Notes under the pieces: generated by a model
What the model saw: the letters and a program-made list of their open reading frames with translations, nothing else
Told to the model about the DNA's origin: nothing
The model's database searches: none
Part shown: positions 43,520-53,730 of the stretch, piece by piece
Numbering within the stretch: position 1 is the first letter of the stretch
Layout: the number at the start of each line of letters is the position of its first letter
Assembly: GCF_030445035.2 (NCBI RefSeq)
Contig: NC_080702.1
Location: 28,722,053-28,786,052 of the forward strand
Direction of reading: 5' to 3'
Length of the DNA stretch: 64,000 nt
Origin: Dasypus novemcinctus
Taxonomy: Eukaryota > Chordata > Mammalia > Cingulata > Dasypodidae
Made by a program: the position numbers and the translations under genes

Positions 43520-44547
43520 TGTATTTAGTTACCCAAAGGGGTGCTGATGCAAAATACCAGAAACTGGTTGGTTTATATAAAGGGTATTTATTTAGGGTAG
43601 GAGCTTACAGATACCAGGCCATAAAGCATAAGTTACTTCCTTCACCAAACTCTATTTTCAAGTATCATTTCCTTCACCAAAGTCTATTTCCATGTGTTGG
43701 AGCAGGATGGCTGCCGATGGCTGCGAGGGTTCAGGCTTCCTGGGTTCCTCCCTTCCAGGGTCTTGCTTCTCTCTGGGTTCAAGGTTCCTTTCTTCGCAGG
43801 GCTTGCTTCTTCCTGGGCACGGGGTTCCTCTCTTCCTGGGGCTGGCTTCTCTTTCCTCTATGAGCTTACTTCCCGGGGCTCCAGCTTAAGGCTTCAGCAT
43901 CAAACCCAACATCAAAACTCCAATATCAGAAACCCCCAACTTGGGAAGCAGACTTGGCCCAGTGGTTAGGGCGTCCGTCTACCACATGCGAGGTCCGCGG
44001 TTCAAACCCCAGGCCTCCTTGACCCATGTGGAGCTGGCCCATGCACAGTGCTGATGCACACAAGGAGTGCCCTGCCACGCAGGGGTGCCCCCATGTAGGG
44101 GAGCCCCACGTGCAAGGAGTGCACCACGTAAGGAGAGCTGCCTAGCGCAAAAGAAAGTGCAGCCTGCCCAAGAATGGCGCCGCACACATGGAGAGCTGAC
44201 ACAACAAGATGACGCAACAAAAAGAAACACAGATTCCCATGCCACTGACAACAACAGAAGCGACAAAGAATACACAGCAAATAGACACACAGAACAGACA
44301 ACTGGGGCAGGAGGGGGGAAGGGGAGAGAAATGAATAAATAAATCTTAAAAAAAAAAAAAACCCTCAACTCTGTTCTTTGCCATACCTTTTATCTGTGGG
44401 TCCCTATCCACCCAGAGGTGGGGACTCAATGCCCTAATGGCTCAATCAAAGCCCTAATCATAACTTAATCATGCCCAGGTACAGACCAGATTACAAACAT
44501 AATCCAATATCTATTTTTGGAATTCATAACCATATCAAACTGCTACA
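43520..44547 (-). mobile_element. LTR, TGTAGCAG family, antisense, with SINE inside
   Basis: The forward strand starts TGTATTTAGTTACCCAAAGG and ends CAAACTGCTACA. The flanks ACTCC (43515-43519) and CCTCC (44548-44552) form a 5-bp duplication with one mismatch. A short internal repeat (TATTTTCAAGTATCATTTCC against TATTTCCATGTG, near 43650) lies within it. Confidence 0.85.
43943..44359 (+). mobile_element. DAS-type long SINE, sense, inside LTR
   Basis: The flanks AACCCCCAACT (43931-43941) and AACCCTCAACT (ending 44370) form an 11-bp duplication with one change. Confidence 0.92.
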
Positions 44548-44568
44548 CCTCCCTTGCCCCAAAAGTGC

Positions 44569-45097
44569 TGTATTAGTCAGCCAAAGGGGTGCTGATGCAA
44601 AGTAACAGAAATCTGTTGACTTTTATTTGAGGTAAACGCTTACAGTTACAAGGTCCAAAAGAGTCCAACTCAAGGTTGGTTTCTCACCAAAGTCAGTTGC
44701 CACGTGTTGAAGCAAGATGGCGGCCGATCTCTGTGAGGGTTCAGCCTTCCTCTCTCTCAGCTACAGGCTGGCATAGGACTCGTTTCTCTTCCTGGGGCTG
44801 CAGGATCAAAGTTCTCTCTTCTTCTGTGTCATGACAAAGTTCTCTCTTCCCGTGTATCTTCTTCTGTGTTTCTGTGTGAGTGTCCCTTTATATAATAACC
44901 CACCAAGGGGGTGGGTTATAGCCCTGAGTTACACACTATTGACATAGTCAAATCAAAGCCCTGGTCTTAACATAATGTAATCAAAGCCATCTCAGCTGAA
45001 TTTTGTACAATCAAAGGGGATCACACCCAGAGGAACAGACCAGTTTACAAACATAATCTCTCTTTTTGGAATTCATAAATAATCTCAAACTGCCCAA
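44569..45097 (-). mobile_element. LTR, TGTGGCAG-like subfamily, antisense
   Basis: The forward strand starts TGTATTAGTCAGCCAAAGG. It has a TATA-like CCCTTTATATAATAACC near 44890 on the opposite strand's U3/R side, and ends near AATCTCAAACTGCCC. It lies 21 bases from the previous LTR in the same direction, but the middle sequences differ, so these are not two LTRs of one provirus. Confidence 0.8.
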
Positions 45098-45435
45098 GCA
45101 CCTTCACTTTAGGATCAGGAAGTAGAAAATTATCTCTTTCACTTGGTAGACTTTACTCTCAGATTCTGGGCATAGTCATCAACCCTCAATCCCTACAGGT
45201 CCAGAAAAGAACTTTACAGGCCTCCTAACCTTCAACTTACACTCTGAGGTCTGCATTCATGGCCGTCCATTTCCTCTCTTCCATGGATAGACTCACTAAT
45301 ATGAACTGAAGCAGACAAATGAAATCAAAACCTTTATCCTTCATATTTTCACCATAGGATCTAAATGTCACAGGATTTTTTTTTTAACATTGTTACACCA
45401 CTGTTTTTAGGCTTTCTATTGTAACTGTTTTGATT
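45098..45435. other. Intergenic, nothing recognised
   Basis: Single-copy-looking sequence between an LTR and a SINE, with no supported feature. Confidence 0.4.
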
Positions 45436-45439
45436 TTTG

Positions 45440-45856
45440 TTTTAGATTTATTTTTATTTATTTCGCTCCCCTTCCCTGCCCCCCCCCAGTTGTCTGTTCT
45501 TTGTGTCCATTCGCTGTGTGTTCTTCTGTGTCTGCTTGCATTCTTGTCAGTGGCACCGGGAATCTGTGTCGCGTTTTTGTTGCATCATCTTGCTGCGTCA
45601 GCTCTCCTTGTGTGCTGTGCCATTCCTGGGCAGGCTGAACTTTTTTCACACTGGGTGGCTCCCCTTATAGGGTGCACTCCTTGTATGAGGGGCTCCCCTA
45701 TGCAGGGGACACCCCTGTGTGGCACAGCACTCCTTGCATACATCAGCACTACACATGGGCCAGCTCATCACATGGGTCAGGAGGCCCTGGGTTTGAACCT
45801 TGGACCTCCCATGTAGTAGGCAGACGCCCTATCCATTGAGCCAAATCCACTTCCTG
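45440..45856 (-). mobile_element. DAS-type long SINE, antisense
   Basis: It runs from a TTTTAGATTTATTTTTATTT tail to GAGCCAAATCCACTTCC at the head. The target duplication is not clear. Confidence 0.9.
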
Positions 45857-45952
45857 TCACAGCCTCTTGAACTCACAGCACCTTTTCTTCCACTGCATTT
45901 CATGCCATGCCACCCGTCCTGAGCATTTGAGCAGTAGAGATGCCATACCATG

Positions 45953-46470
45953 TGTAGCAGTTTGATATGGTTATGAATTCCAAAAATAGATATTGGACTA
46001 TGTTTGTAATCTGGTCTGTACCTGGGTATGATTGAGTTACGATTAGGGCCTTGATTGGGCCGTGTCATTAGGGCACGGAGTCGCCGCCCCTTGGTGGGTG
46101 GGGACTCACAGATAAAAGGCATGGCAAGGCACGGAGTGGAGGGTTTTCTGATGTTTGAGTTTTGTTGTTGGAGTTTGATGCTGAAGCCTTAAGCTGGAGC
46201 CCTGGGGAAGGAAACAGAGCCGTTTGCCTGATAGTCTACAGCTAATCTTGTGGAGAAAACAGAGGAGCTGAGCCCAGAAGAACCTAGGAAGCCTGAACCC
46301 TCACAGACGTCGACAGCCATCTTACTCCAATGAAAATAGACTTTGGTGAGGGAAGTAACTTACGCTTTGTGGCCTGTTAACTGTAAGCTCCTACGCCAAA
46401 TAAATAACCTTGATAAAAATAAACCAGTTTCTGGTATTTTGCATCAGCACCCCTTTGGCTGACTAATACA
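45953..46470 (+). mobile_element. MaLR-like provirus, 5' LTR
   Basis: A 518-base LTR runs from TGTAGCAGTTTGATATG to CTGACTAATACA. Six bases later comes TGGTACCAAGAGTGGG (46476-46491), close to the complement of a tRNA-Leu 3' end, the primer site of ERVL/MaLR elements. This fixes both the LTR boundary and the orientation. Confidence 0.9.
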
Positions 46471-48491
46471 GAATTTGGTACCAAGAGTGGGTACAATTAC
46501 CGAAATTCTGGAATGGTTTTAAAAATGGGTAAGGAGGAGGATTGCATCCAGTATCCATGTGGAATCTGAGCCTCCTCTTGACATAGAGGTGCAACAGACA
46601 CAACCAATCCAAGGTCCACAGAGAAAAGGTGGCATTGGAGTGGGAAAAGTGGACATGGTGGCTGATGGGTATGGGGAATGGCAGGAAGAGATGAGATGTG
46701 GAGATGCCTTTGGGACTTGGAGTTGCCCTGGACGGTGTTTCAGGGGCAACCACCGGACATTGTAAATCCACCCAGGGCCCACTGGATGGAATGGGGGAGA
46801 GTATGGGCCATGATGTGGACCATTGATCATGAGGTGCAGAGATGCCCAGAGATGTACTTACCAAATGCAATGGATGTGTCGTGATGATGGGAGTGAATGT
46901 GGCTGGGGGGGGAGTGGTGGGGTGGGGGGGTGGGGTTGAAAGGGACCTCATATATTTTTTAATGTAATATTTTTACAAAAACAATAAAAATTTTTTTTTA
47001 AATGGGTAAGGAGTATTTTTTGGAGGATTTGTGAGCTGCTTGGAAGAAAAGACCTACTGTGCTTTGAAGAAACTGTTGATAGCAATATAGATGCTAAAGA
47101 GACTTTTTATGATGCCTTAGCAGTAAATGATGAAACTATTATTGAAAACTGGAGGAAAGGCGATCCATGTCTTAAAGTTGCAGAAAACTTAGCAAGATTA
47201 ACTCCTGGTATTTTATGGAAGGTAGAATTTGAAAATGGTGAGCCTGGGCATTTAGCTGAAGAAATTTCCAAAGTAAACCCAGAGAATACGGCTTGGCTTC
47301 TGCTTGCAGCTTATAGCAAAATACTAGATGAGAGAGATATGCTGAGGACTCAACTGTTGGATTCAAAGAAAACAGAAACTGATTCTGGAAATTCCAAGCC
47401 TCTGGAAATCAAGCTCCCAGACGAAAGTGCCCCATTGGAGGGCTTAACTAAATGTGGAACTTGTAAATCAGACTGAAGATTCGGTTATCTTGGAAAGATG
47501 TGTAGAAAGTCCTACTGTCTGATGGTTTGGACCCCTGCTTCCTGCATGCTCAACCAACAAGGTTTTTTGATACAGTTGTATGAACAAAACCACTGTCACC
47601 CTGGAATAAAAGGGACATGGAAAGGAGGGATTGAAGGGGAAATGACTTCAAGAGGAAAACCATGGAAGATGAGATCTGGAATTAGGACATCACCTTGGAC
47701 CAAGAGAGGAAACCCACCCATGTGTACAGAGAGGGTGAGCTTGCCCCAGCAGTTGAAGAGGGTGGATGTTCCCACCTGATGTTCTGGGAGAGTTTTGCCA
47801 CCCCAACGTACAGAGAGGGTGGAGCACAATTTCCATGATTAAGGCGGTTAAGGTCAGCACTTCACAGGTCTGAGAGGAGTGAACCTGTTCCCCAAAGGTT
47901 AGGGAAGGCCAGGTGGTCAACTCCTTGCTCTGAGAGGGTTGAGCCTATATGCCAAAGGTTAGGGGGAATGTTGTCTTCACATCACTGTACTAGGGGGGTT
48001 AAGACTCTAACCCAAAGATTGGGTAAGGTGTGGCAATCACCCCAACACACTTGGAGGGAGAGGTCTGGAGCTTGGTTGACACCCAGATGCTTGAGGAGAG
48101 TGGAACCGAAAAAATGGCCATTGGGCAAGACTGTGGAAAGGGTGTTCCCCCATAAGGCCCCAAGGAGAAGAAACCATCTTCTTCAGAATGACTCTCAGAC
48201 TGATATCAAGTGGAGGATGCCCTGCAGGTTTACTGAACTGTAGAAGACCCATGATTCATATTTCCTTCCCAATTTCTCCTTATTGTAATGAAAACGTTTA
48301 TCCTTTGTCCATTTGTGTATTGGAAACAGTTTAATTGTTCTGTAAGTTTCAGAGGACTATAGCAGACAGGACTTTGCCCCAAGACAAACTGTATTTCTTT
48401 AAATTAATTGTGATATGATTTAGTACTTGCATTGTTATGATATAAATTTTTTCAAATATTGTAATGTCTTTTTGGAATTCAGAGAGTGGAG
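46471..48491 (+). mobile_element. MaLR-like provirus internal region
   Basis: About 1.5 kb of internal sequence remains once the L1 (46537-47000) is removed. The part 47014-47480 keeps a long gag-like reading frame (IENWRKGDPCLKVAENLARL, then LLLAAYSKILDERDM). It is related to the minus-strand provirus at 18141-18326 and ends in a stop near 47474. Positions 47720-48070 hold about six tandem units of 57-60 bases, with the last three in exact 60-base register (47894, 47954 and 48014). A purine-rich tract ending AGAGAGTGGAG directly precedes the 3' LTR. There is no protease, polymerase or envelope gene, as in non-autonomous MaLRs. Confidence 0.85.
46537..47000 (+). mobile_element. 5'-truncated L1 3'UTR inside provirus
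   Basis: The perfect 13-bp duplication AATGGGTAAGGAG lies at 46524-46536 and 47001-47013. Content matches the 3' part of 12202-13014, including the G-rich tract and GGACCTCATATATTTTTTAA. Confidence 0.93.
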
Positions 48492-49078
48492 TGTAGCAGT
48501 TTAATTTGGTTATGAATTCCAAAAATAGTATTGGATCATGTTTGTAATCTGGTCTGTACCTGGTGTGATTGAGTTATGATTAGGGCTTTGATTGGGTCAC
48601 TTCATTAGGATATTGAGTCCCCGCCCCTTGTGGAGAGTGACAAAGCCTAAAGAGCTTCATAGACTACCAGAAATTGGTTAGCTTTTATAAAGGATATTTA
48701 TTTGGGGTAGGAGCCTGCAGACACCAGGCCATAAGCATAAATTACTTCCCCCACCAAAGTCTATTTCCATGTGTTGGAGCAGGATGGCTGCTGACATCTG
48801 CGAGGGTTCACGCTTCCTGGGTTCCTCTGGGCTCAGCATCTCTGTTTCCTCCACAAGGTCAGCTGTAGACTATGAGACTCTCTAGGCTTTGCCTCTCTCC
48901 ACAAGGTCAGCTGTAGACTATCAGGCGAACGGCTCTCTCTTTCCCCGGGGCTCCAGCTTAAGGCTTCAACATCAAATCCAACATCAAAACTCCAACATTC
49001 AAAACCCTCAACTCTGTCCTTTGCCATGCCTTTTATCTGTGAGTCCCCACCTACCAAGGGGCGGGGACTCAGGGTGTC
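48492..49078 (+). mobile_element. MaLR-like 3' LTR, first part sense, remainder inverted
   Basis: The LTR starts in sense at TGTAGCAG (48492) and follows the 5' LTR for about 140 bases, to GAGTCCCCGCCCCTTG. From about 48665 to 49078 the sequence is the same LTR family in antisense. It runs from ACCAGAAATTGGTTAGC (the LTR 3' part) back to CCAAGGGGCGGGGACTC, the point where the sense part stopped. Between them lie about 30 bases of other sequence. The antisense arm also repeats CTCCACAAGGTCAGCTGTAG (48849 and 48899) in tandem. Confidence 0.75.
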
Positions 49079-49774
49079 CCTGAGATTGAATTGTAAAAAA
49101 AAATCAACTTATTATCTTTATTTTCTCTAGCTGCTAACTGAAATCTCACCTTTCCTTCACTTGTGAATTCTTGCAATAAATAAATGACAGTAGTATTCAT
49201 TTCAGCTGACAGGCAAAGGAGCCCATGGAAGATAAAAAAGCTTAAGAATCCCTGCTATATAGACTCAGATTCATTAAAGCGCCTTTGGCCTCGCTAAATG
49301 TTTGGACTTTATCTAGTGGCAGATGGTGAGCAAGGTCCAACAGAGGAGAGGGGTATGCTTTCAGAATGCCAGAGAGAAAGGGCGATGGGGTAGTTGGATG
49401 ATTGCATGAAGGAACCACACGCGATGCCATGGAAACCACATGAGAAATCCGGGTAATAATCTAGGAAAAAAGGAAGGAGAAGCAAAAATACAGTAGCAGA
49501 CACACTAATATTAGTACAAAGTCACAAGGACTGCAGTTCCTGGAACAGCCACCCAACAGGAGGCTCATCATGTTTGCTTTCACAGCCATGGTTGAAGGTG
49601 TCGGTGACCTCTGAAGAGGAGTGGTGCTCTCTGGATGAAGGTGTGAGTTTAGATGGACACGTGTGAATCAGCTGCTGAATGTCAGCCAGCCCTGGAGAGG
49701 ACCGAGAGCCATGTTCACAAAGAAACAGACTGGACGTGTGACAAGCACCACCTTGCCTCACATAAGAACATCGA
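49079..49774. other. Intergenic, nothing recognised
   Basis: No supported exon or repeat. Short open frames here have no recognisable domain. Confidence 0.4.
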
Positions 49775-50272
49775 GGGAAGCGGATGTGGCTCAAGTGATA
49801 GGGCTTCTGCCTACCATACGGGAGGACACAGGTTCAATCCCTGGGGCCTCCTGGTGAAAAAGAAGAGAGAATGCCTGCGCGGTGAGCCAGTGGCCATGTG
49901 AGTGCCCGTGCAATGAGCCAAGTCCCCGTACAAGTACCCACACAGCGAGCCAGTGCCTGCACAGCAAGCCAAATGCCCTTGTGGTGAGCCAGTGCCTGCT
50001 CAAGGGAGTCACGCAGCAAGATGATGATGCAATGAAAGAGACAAGGGGGAGAGTCAAGGTGAAGTGCAGCAGAGACCAGGAACTGAGGTGGTGCAGCTGT
50101 CAGGGAACCTCTCTCCATATCAGAGATCACCAGATCGAATCCTGATGTCTCCTAGAGGAGAAAAAAGGAGAAGAGAAGACAAAAAGAGAAATAGGTATGG
50201 AATAGACACAGAGAGCAAAAAAAAAAAAACAGGAGGGATGGGGAGGGAGAGGGGGGAATACAAAAATAAATT
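49775..50272 (+). mobile_element. Dimeric SINE with internal tandem repeats, sense
   Basis: The head GGGAAGCGGATGTGGCTCAA is followed not by the usual body but by about five units resembling GCGAGCCAGTGCCTGCACA (49880-50000). A second head-like segment comes next (GAGGTGGTGCAGCTGTCAGG near 50085, with GATCGAATCCTG). The tail is A-rich with AAAAATAAATTTT. Confidence 0.75.
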
Positions 50273-50284
50273 TTATTTTTTTTT

Positions 50285-50672
50285 TTTTTTTTAAGATTTA
50301 TTTTTTTATTTATTTAATTCCCTTCCCCTCCCCCGGTTGTCTGTTTTCTGTGTCTTTTTGCTGCGTCTTGTTTCTTTGTCCGCTTCTGTTGTCATCAGCG
50401 GCACAGGAAGTGTGGGCGGGAAGTGTGGGCGGCGCCATTCCTCCGCAGGCTGCTCCCTTCTTCGCGCTGGGCGGCTCTTCTTATGGGTGCACTCCTTGCG
50501 CGTGGGGCTTCCCTATGCAGGGGACACCCCTGTGTGGCACAGCACTCCTTGCGCGCATCAGCACTGCGCATGGGCCAGCTCCACACGGGTCAAGGAGGCC
50601 CGGGGCTTGAACCGCGGGCCTCCCATGTGGTAGACGGACGCCCTAACCACTGGGCCAAAGTCCGTTTCCCCA
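50285..50672 (-). mobile_element. DAS-type long SINE, antisense, tail-to-tail with previous SINE
   Basis: The T-rich tail at 50280-50293 directly meets the A-rich tail of the preceding sense SINE. It belongs to the CpG-rich subfamily with the short 3' body. The segment CGGGAAGTGTGGGCGG is duplicated near 50405-50430. Confidence 0.9.
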
Positions 50673-50680
50673 AAAATAAA

Positions 50681-51127
50681 TTTAAAAAAAAATAGACCTC
50701 TGAAATCTGTACTGAAAATGGGAGGTTGAAACCCTTTGGCCAGGGTCTCACCAGTCTCTTCCACTCTGGATAGGGCTCATACATAGTCATTGCTTCTATT
50801 TACAACCCATGTGTTACTTCATTCAAGCCTCAAAATAAGAGCACATGAAATGAAAAACTATATAGCTGCAGTCCTGGAACAGGGACAGGGCTTTCAACAA
50901 TTATAGACACGCTAGAAGCTATAAATTTAGAAACGCCTTCATGATGGAAGCTACATCTTGAGCATGTTTATTTCCCCAGATTTTACAAAAGATGTTCAGT
51001 GAATGCTGGCTGGGGAAATGAGCACAGCCTGAGCTTGAGAGATGCCAGGTACAGCAACGAGCATCCAGGATTTCTAGACACTGATTTTAATAATTTAATA
51101 ATCTGGCCTAGCTTTATACATGAGGTA
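50681..51127. other. Intergenic, nothing recognised
   Basis: Single-copy-looking flank, with no feature seen. Confidence 0.4.
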
Positions 51128-51545
51128 CCTGTCTCAGTTTGCCAGGGATGCTGTAACAAATACTACAGACCAGACAGCTTAAAATAATAGGAATTTATCG
51201 TCTTACAGTTCTGGAGGCCAAAGGCCATTACGAAGTTGTCGGCAGGATCGTACTTCCTCTGAAGTCTACAGCATGCTGGTAGGAGTTTGCCAGCAGTGCA
51301 TATCACACTCCATCACGTGGCCATCTGGCTCCTTCTGGCTCCATTTTCTCTGTGTCCAAATTTCCTCTGCTTATAAGACTCCAGTCATACTGGATTAAGG
51401 CCCACCCTGATTCAATTCGGCCTCCCCTTAACTAATAACATCTTCAAATATCCTGTTTACAACTGGGTTCACAACCAGGGTTTAGAACTTGAGAACGTCA
51501 CGTGGGGGTGTGATCCAATTCAAGGCAGTGCCCATAGCATTTATC
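51128..51545 (-). mobile_element. MLT1-type MaLR LTR, antisense
   Basis: The forward strand begins TGTCTCAGTTTGCCAGGGATGC, then TTACAGTTCTGGAGGCC and CTGGATTAAGGCCCACCCTG. This is the pattern of an antisense MLT1 LTR, an old placental-wide family. Confidence 0.88.
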
Positions 51546-51689
51546 CAAACTGGGATACCCATGAGAAGGAGAGGGGGATGCTATGAAAAATCAAGCTGAG
51601 ACAAGAGGAATAAATAATGACTGTCCTGGAAAGCAGGACATAGGGTCAAAGTATTTGTGAGCCAGGTCTTTGTATTTTATGATGGTGTC

Positions 51690-52330
51690 ATTGGAGAGCT
51701 TGCGCTTGTCAAGCGAATGATAGCCCAAAGCAGGAGCCATCATTTGGACCTATCCCTGGCCAAGAAGGCCCAGGATGCAACCAAAGACAAGTCGCAGTCT
51801 TGTGTAGGGTAAAATGGGCCAGGTCACCCACGGAGGTCCAGGGCAATACCCCTGGTGAAACACAATTATCGTGGGAGGGGGGCACCAGCGTGGGCTGGCC
51901 AGCAAGTCCAGGATGGACTCTAATGCAAGCCACAGACTCCTTAAGGAAGCTCAGGGCTGAGCTGGCCGGGAAGGTTCAGGATGGACCTCGGTCCTAGCTG
52001 CAGTCTCACGAAGTGTGGACAGAGCTGAGCCAGTGAGGGAGGGCCAGGCAGTCCCCCCATGGGTGGGCCATCGTCTAGGTGGGATGGACCAGGCAAGGGC
52101 AGTCAGCTTAGTCCAGGGCAGTCATCCAGGCAAGCCCTGTGCTCATGAGGGAGTGAGCACCCAGGTCAGCCAGGGAGGTCCAGCTCGGAGACCATGGCTG
52201 TGCTGATCTCTGCAGTGGGAAGGAGAACCGAGGTCCAGGGAGGACACCTGGCCTAGCTGCAGTCTACTGTGAGGAAGAAGAGGCCAGGCACTCCAGGGAG
52301 GTCCAGGGAGGTCACAACAGCCCACCCACC
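51690..52330. repeat. Degenerate minisatellite, left part
   Basis: Repeated units of roughly 60-75 bases are built on GGCCAGCCAGGGAGGTCCAGGATGGAC, then a CTGGCCTAGCTGCAGTCTCA-like segment. Clear unit marks are near 51835, 51905, 51974, 52167, 52228 and 52300. The open frames across it (for example 51800-51997) reflect the repeat. Confidence 0.7.
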
Positions 52331-52333
52331 CTC

Positions 52334-52753
52334 TTCTAGTAGGGTTGATTGAATTCTGTACCTCTACATCCCAACAAGCACGTTATGAATCTTAATCCCA
52401 TTCCTGTGGGCGTGAACCCATACCCTCTTATAAAGAGTCCTTCTTGGTGATGATATTTTTAGTTAAGCTGTGGCACTCTGAATGAGGGTGGGTCTTAATC
52501 CAGATTACTGAAGGACTTATAAGAGGACCTGGAAGCCACTGAGTGAGAGAGGAGGGGGCGTCGCCATGTGACAAGGGGAAGTGGAGAGTCAAGCCAAGGA
52601 CCCAACCCCAACAGTTGCGACAGGCTAGCATCAGAACGCATCAACCACAAGAAGAAGCAAGCCTTCTAGCCTCCAAAACCATGAGAAAATAATCCTGTTG
52701 CTAAGCCAAAACCAGTGTGTGGTAGTGTGATGCGGCTCTGGCGAAGTAGAACA
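52334..52753 (+). mobile_element. MLT1-type LTR, sense, inside the minisatellite
   Basis: It contains CTTATAAGAGGACCTGGAAG, GCCATGTGACAAGGGGAAG, the CCTCCAAAACCATGAGAAAA segment (near 52670) and CCAGTGTGTGGTAGTGTG. This is MLT1 order. Minisatellite units continue on both sides. Confidence 0.75.
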
Positions 52754-53330
52754 GGAAGACAAGCCAGATTTTCTAGGGGGGGTCCAGGACAGTCATGCTG
52801 GTTGACCCTTGGTCACATAGGAAGGACCAGGCCAGGCCAGCCAGGATACCTTTGGGTCAAGCCACAGTCTTATGTAGTAGATAGCAGGATGGACCAGCCA
52901 GGGAGGCCCAGGACACAAAACCCGGCCCAGCCATAGTCTCATAGAGAAGGTCACTGGCCAGCCACAGAGATATGTCTCAGGAGGTCCAGAAAAGACCTTC
53001 ACAGATGGAACAGGCCATGCAGGACTTAGAGTCAAGAAGGACAATCCCAGCCAAACTTAATTCAGGCTGAGTGGGCCAGGGAGGTCCAGGAGAAAGGTCA
53101 AATTGAGCCACTATCTCATATAAGAGGATCCAGCCCAGACCAGCCACAGAGATCCACAATGGACACCCATCTGAACTGTGGTCTCACTTGGGAGGGACCA
53201 GGCTAGGCCAGCCATGGCCAGGATGGGTCTCTTGAGGGAGTTTCCAGGCGCATAACCTACCCCCAGTGGGAGACGTTGAAAATTTTTCCAGTGGCTCGTC
53301 AGGCAACTGGGGAGCTTCAGGGAGGACACT
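52754..53330. repeat. Degenerate minisatellite, right part
   Basis: The same motif as the left part recurs near 52776, 52904, 52978, 53081, 53146 and 53215 (GGTCCAGGA, CAGCCACAG, TCTCATA-AG). It fades out near 53330. Confidence 0.65.
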
Positions 53331-53387
53331 GCAAACTAGGGAGGAGGGCGAGAGTTGGATGCATCCCCAAAAACACCAAAGTGGGAG

Positions 53388-53535
53388 TGTCTTAGTTTGC
53401 CAGGGCTGCTATAACAAACATCGCAGGTTGGGCTTTTTTGACGATAAATACCTGGCTTTCCACTTGCTTTAATTATAAAATTTGGGAGGTGGGACTCAAC
53501 CAAATTTAAAGAGCCACTCAGTTTCCCCATCTTTA
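53388..53535 (-). mobile_element. MLT1-type LTR fragment, antisense
   Basis: GTCTTAGTTTGCCAGGGCTGC at the left is the antisense MLT1 end. The remainder is short and decayed. Confidence 0.65.
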
Positions 53536-53730
53536 CCAAAGAAAAACTAGATGAAAGTAAAGACTACAACCCAGCAATCCCACTCCTACAAATCGACCCC
53601 AAAAGAATTGAAAGCAGAAAATCAATCAGATGATTGTACACCCATGTTCGCCCAGCATTATTCACAATAGTCCAAAGGTGGAAACAACCCATGTGTCCAT
53701 CAACAGAGGAACAGATGAACAAAATGTGTT
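53536..53730 (+). mobile_element. L1 ORF2 3' fragment, sense
   Basis: It contains CCAGCAATCCCACTCCTACA and CCCATGTGTCCATCAACAG, the sense L1 ORF2 end. It is directly followed by sequence from an earlier part of ORF2, so the two pieces are rearranged or belong to two insertions. Confidence 0.8.

Noticed and set aside
43520..45097. One provirus with two antisense LTRs
   Set aside because: The two LTRs differ in their middle parts, and only 21 bases lie between them, so they are two separate insertions.
47894..48073. CRISPR-like array from 60-base periodic repeats
   Set aside because: The units are imperfect and contiguous with no repeat-spacer structure, they lie in an endogenous retroelement, and the host is a mammal.
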